Below, piece after piece: positions 1 to 10,194 of a stretch of DNA of 64,000 bases (position 1 is its first letter; every line of letters begins with the position of its first letter). The notes under the pieces were generated by a model. That model was given only the letters and a program-made list of their open reading frames with translations. It had not been told where the DNA came from and made no database searches. The stretch spans positions 61,631,956-61,695,955 of the forward strand of contig NC_133653.1 in assembly GCF_009905375.1 (NCBI RefSeq), read 5' to 3'. The position numbers were made by a program, and so were the translations under genes. The stretch is from Apium graveolens. Taxonomy: Eukaryota > Streptophyta > Magnoliopsida > Apiales > Apiaceae.

Positions 1-1679
1 GACTCACAACCTTTTCTAAGTAACTTCTTAGCCTGAATAATTGTAAGAAATAGTCGCTCTTGCCTCTGTCCCTTAAATACTACCTTCTCTCCACTCTTCG
101 TCTTTAAATACACTCTCTTGGTCTTACAATTTATCTGAGCGCTATTCTCTCCTAACCAATCCATTCCTAAAATTATATCAAACTCTCCCAGCTTGAAGAG
201 TATCAAGTCGGCTGAGAACTTATATCCCGAAATATCAATCTCACATTTTGGACAAAATTGATTCACAGGAATCTTCTCTTGGTTCGCAATTACCACATTT
301 ACTACCTCACTCATAACCGTTTTATCACATTGGAGCTTATCAACAAAAGATTCTGATATGAAAGATCTTGTTGCTCCCGAATCAATCAATACTTTAGCTT
401 TGACATTATTGAGTAAAAGTGTACCTGCTATCACCTCAGAATTCTGAACAGCATCTTTCATCTTTAGATCAAATGTCCTTGCTGTTGCTTGCGGGGTTGG
501 TGCGGGTGGTGGAGGTAATGCCAATACCTCAGCTGGCACGCTTGCACTGGTACTTGCCACGTTCATCAGAGCTCTGACTGGTCCTGTTGCCTTACACTCC
601 CTAGCCATGTGTCCAGTCTTCCCATATTTGTAGCACGTAACTCCTGGCTTCGGCATCTTGCACTCATTTGCCAAATGTCCCTTCTGATTGCACCTATAAC
701 AGGTCATACTCAGCTTATTGCATACTCCGGGGTGCCTTCTTCCACAGTGCTTGCATTCTGGCCTCTGGAACCTGTTTTCTCCAACTTGCCCTTGGCTTGC
801 CTGATTGTTCCCTTTTGATTCTTGCCTTTTGCCCAAATTTCCTTTCCTTTGAAAATTTCCTCCCTTCTGGAAACCAATCCTCTTTACATTCCGATCTTGC
901 GAACTTCCAGCTTCAGACTTTTCTCCATAAAATGGAACCTTCCTCTTCTTGTTATCCCTCTCTTTCCTTGACTGCATCCCATTATTCTCAATCAGAGCAG
1001 CTTTCTGTACTACTCCCGCATAAGTTTCAAGCTCAAACATAGCCACCCTATCTCTGATCCAAGGCTCCAATCCTTGCTGAAATTTCTTTGCTTTTTCTTC
1101 CTCAGTGCTAGTATACTTTGTCACAAACCTTGACAACTCAGTGAACTTCTTCTCATATTCCAGTACAGTCATGTTCCCTTGTTTTAACTCAAGAAATTTT
1201 AGCTCCATCTGATTCTGCATGTACTTAGGGTAATACTTGTCCAGAAATAACTTCTTAAATCTCTCCCAAGAAATCTGCTGAGTGACTTCCATAGCTTTTA
1301 CTGATTCCCACCAATAAATGACTTCTCCCTTCAAGAAGTAAGTGGCATACAGCGTCTTCTGATCGTCTCCTAACTGTACCAACTCAAAAGCCCTTTCCAT
1401 CTCCTTGATCCATGTGTTTGCTATCACTGGATCAGTGGTATCATGAAATACAGGTGGATTCACACTCTGAAAAGCCTTGAAAGTGACAATTTGTCTTGGT
1501 GGTACTGGTGGTTCAGGTGGTTGATATGGCTCACGGTTATCTTGGTTTTCAATTCGTTGTTGAAGAGTTAGTTGTTGTTGAGCTATAGCATTGGTTTGCT
1601 GTTGCAAGGTTTCCAGTAGTCGAAGAATATTTGGGTCTGTGGTGAAGGTGGTTGTTGGATTCTTCTTTTTGGGAGGCAT
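1..1679 (-). CDS. gag-pro: Ty3/gypsy Gag-protease polyprotein, N-terminal part, open to the window edge
   Basis: Gag packages the element RNA into cytoplasmic virus-like particles and the aspartic protease cleaves the polyprotein. The frame starts at the ATG at 1679 (MPPKKKNP) and I find no stop down to base 1, about 559 codons. A Gln/Thr/Pro-rich N-terminus (residues 1-60) is followed by a retrotransposon Gag domain (about 60-200), a Lys/Gln-rich linker, and three zinc knuckles near residues 303, 324 and 345: CKHCGRRHPGVC, CYRCNQKGHLANEC and CYKYGKTGHMAREC. The third has Tyr in place of the second Cys, so it probably no longer binds zinc well. Retropepsin follows with its catalytic loop LIDSGATRSF near residue 426 and the flap-side motif IILGMDWLG near residue 500. 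Apart from the lost Cys the frame looks intact, so this part of G1 is young or still coding. Confidence 0.9.
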   Translation of the reverse strand, partial: MPPKKKNPTTTFTTDPNILRLLETLQQQTNAIAQQQLTLQQRIENQDNREPYQPPEPPVPPRQIVTFKAFQSVNPPVFHDTTDPVIANTWIKEMERAFELVQLGDDQKTLYATYFLKGEVIYWWESVKAMEVTQQISWERFKKLFLDKYYPKYMQNQMELKFLELKQGNMTVLEYEKKFTELSRFVTKYTSTEEEKAKKFQQGLEPWIRDRVAMFELETYAGVVQKAALIENNGMQSRKERDNKKRKVPFYGEKSEAGSSQDRNVKRIGFQKGGNFQRKGNLGKRQESKGNNQASQGQVGENRFQRPECKHCGRRHPGVCNKLSMTCYRCNQKGHLANECKMPKPGVTCYKYGKTGHMARECKATGPVRALMNVASTSASVPAEVLALPPPPAPTPQATARTFDLKMKDAVQNSEVIAGTLLLNNVKAKVLIDSGATRSFISESFVDKLQCDKTVMSEVVNVVIANQEKIPVNQFCPKCEIDISGYKFSADLILFKLGEFDIILGMDWLGENSAQINCKTKRVYLKTKSGEKVVFKGQRQERLFLTIIQAKKLLRKGCE

Positions 1680-1682
1680 GAT

Positions 1683-1702
1683 CCTGAAATAAGAGTTGTG
1701 TT
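1683..1702 (-). promoter_or_regulatory. 3' splice-acceptor-like site four bases before the gag ATG
   Basis: Read on the minus strand, a pyrimidine-rich stretch CTCTTATTTCAG is followed by GATC and then the gag ATG at 1679. This matches the plant acceptor consensus (pyrimidine tract, CAG, G). It would let a spliced leader place the gag start codon close to the 5' end of an mRNA, removing the upstream mini-ORF and leader ORF. It is a sequence match only; no transcript evidence is available. Confidence 0.4.
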
Positions 1703-1980
1703 ATAACAAATATGAATGATAAAATGATTCGAGGGTATCGCATGGCATTCTTGTTTACATATGGGGTCAAGTTTCCAGATATGATGACAAAACATAAAAT
1801 AACAGTTGAGAGCAGATGGAACAATAGCACATAATTATTGAAATTTTAAAGGTCACAGTACATAGGATTGGGACATAGTCTGATTCTAGAAATAACAGGC
1901 TTATTTAAAGGAAAGACGGAAAAAACTGGGGATTCCATAGAGTTTGATAGTACAACAACATGAAAGGTAAATGGAAAGAA

Positions 1981-2337
1981 CTAAGGCTCCACTCCATCTG
2001 AACGGGGCTTGGTAGTCTTTTCCACTCGAAGCGTCTTCACAATGCTCTGGAGCTCATCTGCCACCATCTGAATGACATACTGGCTGGTACGGTCCCGGTG
2101 TGCTGGCATCTCCTCAAGCTTAGTGTTGACGTACCGAACCAAGGTCTCAAGTCTCGCAATCATCTGCTCATTGGGCTTCCCTTCGTAGTTTCGGCTGTCC
2201 GGATACACGTTCTTCAGTCGGTCTATCAGTCGGTCGTACTTGCCCTGAAGCATGTCGAACTCGCGCCTCAACTCAGCATACACGGAGAAAGCAATAGTGT
2301 CGTCCGACCCAGAGGATGACGAGGAATGCGCCCTTTG
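1981..2337 (-). CDS. Leader ORF between PBS and gag; predicted second exon of a spliced gene
   Basis: An open frame ends with TAG at 1981-1983 and can be read back to 2337 without a stop, 118 codons before the stop. It begins with a Ser/Asp-rich patch (SSSSSGSDD) and continues as a charged, heptad-like, probably helical segment (AELRREFDMLQGKYDRLIDR and onward), ending with a basic tail. No ATG lies upstream in this frame before a stop; the first internal ATG is only at the DML residues. Instead the frame is preceded by TTATTGGTTGTCAG, a good 3' splice site, ending at 2338. The frame at 2337 matches phase 0 of the mini-ORF in the LTR (2652-2714), so a spliced product of 139 residues is predicted. 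I do not recognise a function; a coiled-coil accessory protein is possible. It lies upstream of gag and in a different frame relation. Confidence 0.55.
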   Translation of the reverse strand, partial: QRAHSSSSSGSDDTIAFSVYAELRREFDMLQGKYDRLIDRLKNVYPDSRNYEGKPNEQMIARLETLVRYVNTKLEEMPAHRDRTSQYVIQMVADELQSIVKTLRVEKTTKPRSDGVEP

Positions 2338-2651
2338 CTGACAACCAATAAGAGGAGTATTAATAATAATTTACTTTACCTTCTCTCTCGCGTAATATCT
2401 ATAACCTACACACAAATCCTATAACCTATTTGGGCTGTCCAGGGACTCTAAACCGTAGCTCTGATACCAAAACCTGTCACACCCCCAACTTAAATAGCAA
2501 AATAATTATAGCTATTACATCATTTTAATGAGTATTACACAACCAAAATCCAAGATCTTACAGTTTAGGGTTTGGAACAGCCCAACACTACCAACTATTA
2601 CATCTGATTACAAATACCGAGTCCTCACACAACTATTATTACTTATTCTAC
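2338..2651 (-). other. Predicted 314-nt intron spanning the LTR/internal boundary and the PBS
   Basis: On the minus strand the 5' site reads GCTCAG/GTAGAATAAG (exon/intron, intron start at 2651) and the 3' site reads TTATTGGTTGTCAG/CAAAGG (intron end at 2338). Both junctions are phase 0. The interval contains the last 177 bp of the LTR, the PBS at 2458-2469 and part of the leader, and is AT-rich as plant introns are. RNA spliced here would lack the PBS and could not be reverse transcribed normally, so it would act only as an mRNA. Predicted from consensus and frame only. Confidence 0.45.
2458..2469 (-). other. Primer-binding site, initiator-Met tRNA type (G1)
   Basis: The minus strand reads TGGTATCAGAGC, complementary to the 3' end of plant initiator methionine tRNA, where minus-strand cDNA synthesis would begin. 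It lies five bases (GGTTT) inside the LTR terminus at 2475, which helps fix the LTR boundary. Confidence 0.9.
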
Positions 2652-2714
2652 CTGAGCTCGAACATAAGCATCAGCATCACAGGTCTTACGGGCAGTCTGC
2701 TTGAATCTAACCAT
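2643..2714 (-). CDS. 23-codon LTR mini-ORF with histone H3 tail-like N-terminus; predicted first coding exon
   Basis: ATG at 2714 opens a 23-codon frame ending TAA at 2643, in the last 240 bp of the LTR. After Met the peptide reads VRFKQTARKT. Histone H3 begins ARTKQTARKS, so seven of ten positions agree, including the residues equivalent to K4, Q5, T6, A7, R8 and K9. The rest (CDADAYVRAQVE) is unlike H3. The frame runs into CAG/GTAGAA, a consensus 5' splice site after codon 21, and is preceded by a CTGATATTACAG acceptor-like site nine bases before the ATG. The same mini-ORF is kept in the solo LTR (25242-25313) with two substitutions, Ala8 to Thr and Cys12 to Tyr. Whether the peptide is made, and whether the H3 similarity matters, is unknown. 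Confidence 0.5.
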   Translation of the reverse strand: MVRFKQTARKTCDADAYVRAQVE

Positions 2715-2939
2715 GGCTGCTAGCTGTAATATCAGGGTAAAGCAAGAAGTGAGCCAAAAGCTCAACAAGTGCTAACAATACAACGCAAAGCATAAATCGA
2801 GATATACCTTTAGGAATGACAATGGAATGACATAATCAATGATAATCGAGAGATAAAACTTATGTGAGTTGGCATCATTTTGCTTGCATCAAAACAAATT
2901 TTAAAACCATTCTTAATCAAAATCATTTTATGACGCTAC

Positions 2940-2973
2940 GGATTACAGCCGGTGATCAGCCGCGAAGTAATCC
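2940..2973 (-). other. Conserved LTR hairpin with palindromic TGATCA (G1)
   Basis: GGATTAC (2940-2946) pairs with GTAATCC (2967-2973), enclosing a GC-rich segment that includes the self-complementary hexamer TGATCA. The hairpin and its flanks, about 65 bases in all, are essentially identical to the G2 copy at 24984-25017, although the LTRs differ much more elsewhere. A palindromic apical segment on a stem near the RNA 5' end suits an RNA dimerisation or packaging signal; that role is inferred. Confidence 0.5.
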
Positions 2974-5900
2974 CGAACCTCGCTGGGTTCTAAAACATTA
3001 TTGGGAATCCCTAGGCAACTTTTAAGCCTAATATAAGTGTGGAAAGGACTCGCGTCTCAGTCCAGATCCACCATTCAAGAAAACATTTGTCCCCCTTTGG
3101 GACTGAAAAATCCACCTTTTATTCATTTTGAAAACTGATGCCGATTTATGACAAAATCTCTTTTGACTGAAATCATTTTTTTTTATCAGGGGATTATAGA
3201 TCAACTTGAAACACTGGAAATATGACACTAAATCTCAGGGCCATGATCCACTAGACTTTACTATATTAGGGTAATCGAGAGATTTCCATAAACAAGAATT
3301 TTGACAAGGAAATTAAGCAAGGCTATTGGATAATATGAAAGAGTAATGCCAAACTAGGCTTAAAGCAATGGTTGTAGACAAGGTATAGGTATTAGAACAT
3401 CAAGAAGATAAGCATCACTGGTTCCAATAGGATAGAGGTGCTAAAATATAAAGGAAGTGATCATCAGCTCAAGATATAACAGGGTATCAAGCTTTAGGGT
3501 AAGGATAGGGTTATCAAACAATCATGAATGAATTTAAGAAAAGATTGGCTTTTAGGTATCAAGATAAAGTTTCTATCGAGGTTATTTCAAGAGTTGAATC
3601 AAAGCATCAGGGTGCAACATCAAGATTTCTCAGGGATCAATAGCATGATAATCAAAAGGATCAATAAGGTATTATAACACATTTCTATTTTTTTCATGGC
3701 ATTAAACTATCATGAAAGACTTTTGAACTACTTGCAATACGTACTCGAGGGTTCATGGCATCTCTATGTAACTCAAAGATAAACAAAAGATACTCTTGAT
3801 TTAAATATATCAAAATGACTCAGGATAATTGCATCGATATATATATGAACTGTTTACAGTAAATGCGAAGGTCAAGTTGAATCACTTGCCTTGAGATAGA
3901 CTGGTCTGGTCTGACTGGTAGGAGCAACAACTGGAGCTTCACTCGACTTTTATGGCAAGTTTTCCCTCGTCTCGAGATCCTACATAAATAATAATAATCC
4001 TCATTATAATATATTCTTTCCATCTTAACCTATTTACAACCCGAAATTAAACATGGATGGCACTTAGGCCTATACACACTTAATTCATATCCACCATTTA
4101 TATTTTCAAATGTACACACGTAGCCACATAATCACATATCGTATATTAATACCAAATAACATCATATACACCATAATGCCACACTAGGCTTGGATGATCT
4201 CGACTCACCACTTAAGTTACTTGGTCGCTAACTAAACGAAGTCTTCGAATTTGGGCTTCCTAACTCAATGTGCCTTTCCTAAATTATCCAAAACCTATTG
4301 ACCCTCACTTGTGCCTTTTGTTCTACTGACCTTATACTATCTTACAACTATGGTGGTCGACCTAATACTCACTTCTAAGTGTCCTAAAACTATGTGATAA
4401 GTGAAAGTGCTCACTGGTGCAAATTTCAGAATGGTAACTAAGGTTTCTTGAGTGCATTAGACACTCTTAAACTACAAGTTTTTCTTCAAAATTTTTACAC
4501 AAGACTCTCCTGACCTAAGGGCATCTCACAAGCTTGATGTGGCTCAAAGGCCTGGCTTGGGCCTTCTTGGGCCTAAGCTAAAAGTCCAAGGTACCCCTGT
4601 TTTTCTGGGCAGAAAATGCCCTGACTTGAATTAACTTGTGACACATGGTTCTAGCTCATATCCTATGAACTATGGTTGGAAAAACTTCTCTGACATACCC
4701 TCTAACTAAGGCCCAATTGGGCCTAATGAGGGCCTACCCATGACATGGCCAAATCTCCCTATTTCTAAGTTGCAACAAAACTGTCCCCTGCTGGACAGAT
4801 TTTGTTATTCTACTTGTGCACCTAACCAAATGACATGCAAACCTCCAACCAACTCCTAAAACCTATTATATACTCCCCATACTAACTTCTGGTGGCTTGG
4901 GCCTCAAAGTGCACATCAATGACATGGTCAAAACTCACTCTAAACCTCAGGGTACTAAACTGATTTTTCTGCAGAAACTATAACTCTCATTTTCCAAGGT
5001 TTTGACTTGACAAACCCAATTATCAACAACTAAATACTTAAACCAAGACTTATACTTGGTATTCTACTGAACTAACTCCCTTTTTCTCAAAATACCCTTG
5101 GTGAGATCATCCTTACCTATGGTGCAACTATGGCAAAATAAAAGAGACTACTCTTTACAAATCACAAACCTTTATGCTCTTGAAGCAACAAGATATATAT
5201 ATATTTATTTTTTTTTTATAAAAGATAACCACGAATTATTACCATGCAATAAGAAGTATAAATCAATATTAATACATTATTCCTACTGAAATTAAGGCTC
5301 ACTAACAACCATGAATCTAAATGATCAAAACTTCCAAAAAAAATCAAAAGTGATTTGCATGCATGCATGCTTTCGGATCTTTCAAGCCAAATCAACATGA
5401 TTTCCAAATAAATTTTTATCATAATTCAACATGCAAGCCTAACATGGATTACAACTAAATGATCAACTAGCATGCAAAAGGATTTTATCAAGATTTTACT
5501 ACAACATTCATGTTATCATCACAAAATACACAAAAATGTTAACAAGGCAACAAAACACCATCCATTCGGCTCCTATCAAGTCATGGCCGAATGGATTAGG
5601 GTAAAAACAGCATTCGCATAAGTGTAACACTCTTATGTCTAGCCATTCTTGACCCTATGATACTATAACTCATGGTGAAAGCCTTAGATTCACAAGAATC
5701 AAGGAGGTTCACTTTGAGTTTAACAAAAACATCACCATGCAAGGTCAAAACATAGGTTTTTCACTCTAAACTTTTGAAATATATAAGAATAACATATAGG
5801 GAGTAAAATTACTTGAATATAAGATGATTGTTTGGGTGAAAGAATGAAGAAATGAAGGGGATGGAGGGCCTCGGCTATGGGATGGCCGAGAGGGAGGGTT

Positions 5901-6528
5901 GAGCCGAGAGGGAGGGAGGAGAAAAGGGAAGGGTGGAGTGAAAATGGAGTGATCATCACTTTAGTTTTGTTTTTATGTCTTTGACTAGGCTAAATGTGAG
6001 TGGATTTAGAAAATGACAAGAGTAACCCTCTAGCTAAAGTTAGGCAAATTTGCATGAAAGGTCAAGGAGGTAATTTGGCTAGCAAAATGTGAGTTAGTGG
6101 GGTGGAGAATGTCTTCTTTGCCCTTTGGTTAAATAGAAGAGAGTTTGCATGCAAGGTTATTCATGTAATTTAATAATTATGACAACTAAAATTTATAATG
6201 ATTTATTTTTATAAAATAAAATACAAGTTCAAAAATTATAAAATTTCTACCATAAATTAACTTGTATTTTTAGAGACTTTATAAAATCATTTTCACAATT
6301 TGTGTACAAAATGTCTTTTAAAAGAAAATTTTTCCAAAGCTTAGAATATTCCTTATAAATCAAAAATAAAGAAATTAAATAAATTCTTGCTTTGAAAAAT
6401 CATATACTACCCAAAGCAAATTTATAATGCAGAAATTTTCACTCACACAAACGTACAAGCATTGAATATATTTTTATTTAACTTAATATTATTCACAAAT
6501 AATATTACATAAAATGCCGGTCGTAACA

Positions 6529-8800
6529 GAAGCCAAATCTCAAATACTTTCATGTATTTGGATGTAAGTGTTTTGTTCTCAAGACTCATCCTGAACAGCT
6601 ATCCAAGTTTGATCTAAAAGCTGATGAGGGAATCTTTGTTGGATATCCACTTTCTACAAAAGCCTTCAGAGTCTATAATTTGAGAACAAAAGTGGTCATG
6701 GAATCTATCAATGTCTCTTTTGATGACAAGAAGATCACTGGACTTGAAGATTGCATTGATCATGATCAGCTGAGATTTGAAAATGAAGATTCATATTCTG
6801 ATACCTCAAGTCCTGACAGTCTAAGTCCTGATACTGTAAATTCTGATGGATTAAACTCTGATGTTATTGAAACTGTGGTGACTACGTCAAAGGAAGATGC
6901 ACCAATGCAGGGGGAGCATACTCAAGATATTATCACATCTCAAGAAGCATCAGAACATACATCTGGCTCTTCAAATTCTGATTCATCAAGTTCTGATAAG
7001 CCAAGTACTGACAGTACTGAAAATCTAAATACTGAAGGATCCAACTCAGAGAGCATAGTTTCAGGGGGAGCATTAGAAAATGAAACTGAAGACAGCATGA
7101 ATCATGGGGGAGCATCCAGTTCTAGAGAAAATCTTCCATCTGCAAGGAAGTGGACAAAATCACATACACCTGATTTGATAATTGGAAATCCTGAGGCAGA
7201 TGTCAGAACTAGAACAGGTACTTCGAATGAATGTCTTTACAATTCTTTTCTCTCTCAGTCTGAGCCAAAGAAAGTGGAAGAAGCTCTTCAAGATGCTGAT
7301 TGGGTGCAAGCAATGCAGGAAGAGTTGAATGAATTTGAAAGAAACAAAGTCTGGACCTTAGTGCCAAGACCTAAGAATAGATCGGTTGTTGGTACAAAGT
7401 GGGTATTCAGAAACAAAACTGACAGTGATGGCATAATTGTAAGGAACAAGGCAAGGCTGGTTGCAAAAGGATATTCTCAACAGGAGGGAATTGACTATGA
7501 TGAAACATTTGCTCCAGTTGCTAGGTTAGAAGCCATAAGGATATTCATGGCTTATGCTGCTCACAAAAAGTTTACTGTCTTTCAAATGGATGTGAAAAGT
7601 GCTTTTCTCAATGGAGAATTGGAAGAGGAAGTATATGTTGAACAACCTCCAGGCTTTATAGATTCCAAATATCCAGATTATGTCTACAGGCTTGATAAAG
7701 CACTTTATGGACTTAAGCAAGCTCCTAGAGCATGGTATGAGACTTTAGCTCAGTTTCTTCTGGAAAGTGGATTCAACAGAGGAACTATGGACAAAACACT
7801 GTTCTATCTCAACCATGGCAAGGACTTACTTTTGATCCAGATTTATGTTGATGATATTATTTTTGGGTCTCCAAATGACAAACTTTGCAAAAAGTTTGCC
7901 AAACTAATGCAGTCAAGATATCAGATGAGTATGATGGGAGAACTTAGTTATTTTCTGGGCCTTCAAGTCAAGCAGAGTGAAGAAGGAACTTTTATTTGTC
8001 AATCTAAGTACACCAGAAACTTGCTGAAGAAATTTGGAATGCAAGACTGTTCAAGTGCATCCACTCCCATGGCCACTGCAACAAAACTGGATAAGGATAC
8101 TGGTAATTCAGTAGATATTACTGATTACAGAGGTATGATTGGCTCACTTCTCTATCTAACTGCTAGTAGACCAGATATCATGTTTGCTACCTGTCTTTGT
8201 GCAAGATTTCAAGCAGATCCAAGAGAACCTCACTTAACAGCTGTAAAAAGAATCTTTAAGTATCTTAAAGGAACAGCTGATCTAGGATTATGGTATCCTA
8301 GAGAATCAGATTTTAAATTAATAGGTTACTCAGATGCAGATTTTGCAGGTTGCAAAATTGACAGGAAAAGCACAAGTGGTAGCTGCCAATTTCTTGGAGG
8401 CAGGTTGGTTTCTTGGTATAGCAAGAAACAAAAGTCAATTTCCACATCAACTGTAGAAGCAGAGTATATTGCTGCAGGAAGCTGCTGTGCACAGATTCTC
8501 TGGATGAAGAATCAGTTGCTGGATTATGGGTTAACATATTTCAAAATCCCTATTTACTGTGATAATCAAAGTGCTATTGCTATGACAGGTAATCCAGTTC
8601 AACACTCTATGACAAAGCACATCAGCATCAGGTACCATTTCATCAGGGAACATGTGGATGAAGGTACAGTGGAATTGCATTTTGTTCCCACAGATCAACA
8701 AGTAGCAGATATCTTCACAAAACCACTGTGTGAAGCTACCTTTACAAAATTGGTAAATGAACTTGGAATAATTTCAGGTTCTTTCTCTAAATCTGCTTAA
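6529..8800 (+). CDS. pol: Copia Pol, 3' part: integrase C-terminus, reverse transcriptase, RNase H
   Basis: The frame is open from 6530 to the TAA at 8800, 756 codons, entered from upstream and cut by the G1 insertion. Residues 1-60 are the integrase C-terminal region ([10 protein letters not shown] ... [18 protein letters not shown]). A Ser/Asp/Glu-rich linker follows (about 60-240), containing the three GGGGGAGCAT motifs. RT occupies about 250-510, with [20 protein letters not shown] and the catalytic YVDD at 7844-7855. RNase H occupies about 590-750, with [18 protein letters not shown], an AEYIAAGS helix and [12 protein letters not shown]; the product ends in SGSFSKSA. It copies the genomic RNA into cDNA in virus-like particles. 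All catalytic motifs I can see in this part are intact; the remainder of Pol is outside the window. Confidence 0.93.
6910..7115 (+). other. Three internal polypurine motifs GGGGGAGCAT in the C1 integrase-RT linker
   Basis: GGGGGAGCAT occurs at 6910-6919, 7064-7073 and 7106-7115, read in two different protein contexts (GEH and GGA). The same three sites occur in C2 (28057, 28196 with one change, 28226) and in C3 on the minus strand (near 59331, 59384 and 59530). They resemble the 3' PPT core GGGGGAGAT at 15039. From memory, Sireviruses have been described as carrying several PPT-like motifs; here they may be extra plus-strand primers. Confidence 0.6.
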
Positions 8801-10194
8801 ACTTGTTCTATGTTATCAGACTTTATGATCAGTATTTATAGAATTAATCTCTTTTTATATTCTGTGCATTAATTGATAAATGTTTTTAAGTACTGACTGT
8901 TGTCTTATACATATCTCTTAACTCTTATAAGTGATATATCTGTTTAAGTAATCATTCTATCCTATGAGGATAATTGTGCTAGATACTGACCTACTAGTCT
9001 TTAATAAACAAATGATCCCATGAAAGAAGTAATTATTTCTGTGGAAATCTTATGACACAAGCAAATTCTGATAACTGAGCTTAGTTAAGTTTACTTTGTA
9101 TATCTTATTACTAAGTCACAAATTAGAATAATGCTACTCATCTGTTAAATTCTGATACTAGTAAAACTGCTGAATGTACTAAGTGCTGATAAACCTCACT
9201 TATCAAAAAAAAAAAAATTAGGTACTCCTTTGAGATCTAGAGTAAAAATGTGAAAGGGACGACCCAAGTGCATTGCTGGTATTAAGTAAATATGCATTAG
9301 AAAAGCAAAATATTTTCTTGGTGACTTTTCACACTCTATGATTACTGGAGAAATACTCTGATAATAGCATAAATTCTGATAAGCAGTCGTGACTCACTTA
9401 CACTGAGAAGCCACTGTAAAATAGAATTTCAAAAGATGCATAAAATTAGCACAAAAACAGTTGAGGTGGACTCATGCATGAACTCATTTATCAGTAGGTT
9501 TCAGGATAATGACAGCTCTTTAGCAAAATTTTAATTATGACTTATTTCTAAGATGTACTGAAGTAGATCAGACTTTACTCTTTATTATTTATTTAGCTTA
9601 ATGCACACACACATCACTCCATATGAATGATGAAATTTCTGTGGTGGTCTATGTTATTTTAGATAAACAGTCATTGTGTCATTTTTGCACAAATTCTGAG
9701 GACAAGTTCTAGTTACACGTTCTGATGATTAAGTTCTGACGTTCATAACTAAGAACTTGTATGAGTATTTACTAAGATAGATATTCCTTGTTCGAGTTAA
9801 GACATTATGTTCTGATGACTGTTAAGTTCTGGTATAGGTCTAAGTTCTGATTTTTCAGTCTAACCCTTTACTTGACTTATCTGTGAGTAAAATTTGGTAA
9901 CAGTCTCAGATTAATTTCGAAATGTTGAAGTGGAAGATTAATAGTCTATGGTTAAAACATAATGGCACTCGTCCTTGAACAGTTCACTCTTGTTACATGT
10001 GCACATTCCTTTTCCAATGACTGTTATTCTTTTTCAAAGTCTAGGGAGACGAGGTAGAATTAATTCTACCTGTCAGCATTAAATATCTTTGCGTCTCTTG
10101 GCATTCTCTTGGCTATATATGCAGCCACTTCACATTAGTCTTCTCATCACACTTGTATCACAAATTCAGTCTTGTTTTTCATTTACTATCACGA
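8801..10194 (+). other. Non-coding spacer of C1 between pol and the small ORF
   Basis: There is no long ORF. The stretch is conserved between C1, C2 (29921-31392) and, up to a deletion, C3. It holds about ten copies of a short motif close to AAGTTCTGAT or AATTCTGATA (for example near 9065, 9150, 9358, 9372, 9720, 9733 and 9810). About 100 bp before the small ORF is a block (roughly 10045-10095) strongly conserved in C2, CTAGGGAGACGAGGTAGAAT, followed by a TATATAT-like stretch near 10115; this could be an internal promoter for the downstream ORFs, but that is conjecture. Confidence 0.5.

Larger units (their letters stand above)
1..6528 (-). mobile_element. Ty3/gypsy element G1, 5' portion (5' LTR, PBS, leader ORF, gag-PR); continues beyond the left edge
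   Basis: Read on the minus strand the order is LTR (6528 to 2475), five spacer bases, a primer-binding site, a leader ORF, then gag and protease, which is the canonical start of a gypsy element. RT, RNase H, integrase and the 3' LTR lie outside the window. The element interrupts the integrase coding sequence of copia C1: position 6529 resumes C1 in frame at the Lys-Pro-Asn stretch seen intact in C3. The bases at 6529-6533 (GAAGC) are the expected right-hand target duplication; the left-hand copy is not in the window. Three zinc knuckles, the first of compact CX2CX3HX3C type, and the multi-kilobase LTR suggest a Tekay/Del-like chromovirus, but integrase and chromodomain are not visible to confirm this. 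Confidence 0.9.
2475..6528 (-). repeat. 5' LTR of gypsy G1, 4,054 bp
   Basis: The LTR begins TGTTACGACCGGC at 6528 and ends GGGTGTGACA at 2475 on the minus strand, so it has canonical TG...CA ends. It is homologous along its length to the solo LTR at 21448-25480. It holds no long ORF. Recognisable parts are an RY-type CATGCATGCATG stretch near 5360, a TA microsatellite with a T-run near 5192-5217, a strongly conserved hairpin at 2940-2973, and a mini-ORF at 2643-2714 preceded by an acceptor-like site. Short translations elsewhere in the LTR are not conserved and are not called. Confidence 0.9.

Noticed and set aside
5192..5217. TA microsatellite and T-run as a promoter
   Set aside because: Low-complexity tract with no other core promoter signal; also changed in G2.
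5359..5372. CATGCATGCATG (RY-like) as a seed-type enhancer
   Set aside because: Present in both G1 and G2 LTRs but short and of low complexity; context is not enough to call a regulatory site.
10153..10194. Upstream ATG at 10153 as the small-ORF start
   Set aside because: The 14 extra residues have no counterpart in C2; ATG 10195 corresponds to the C2 start at 31393.
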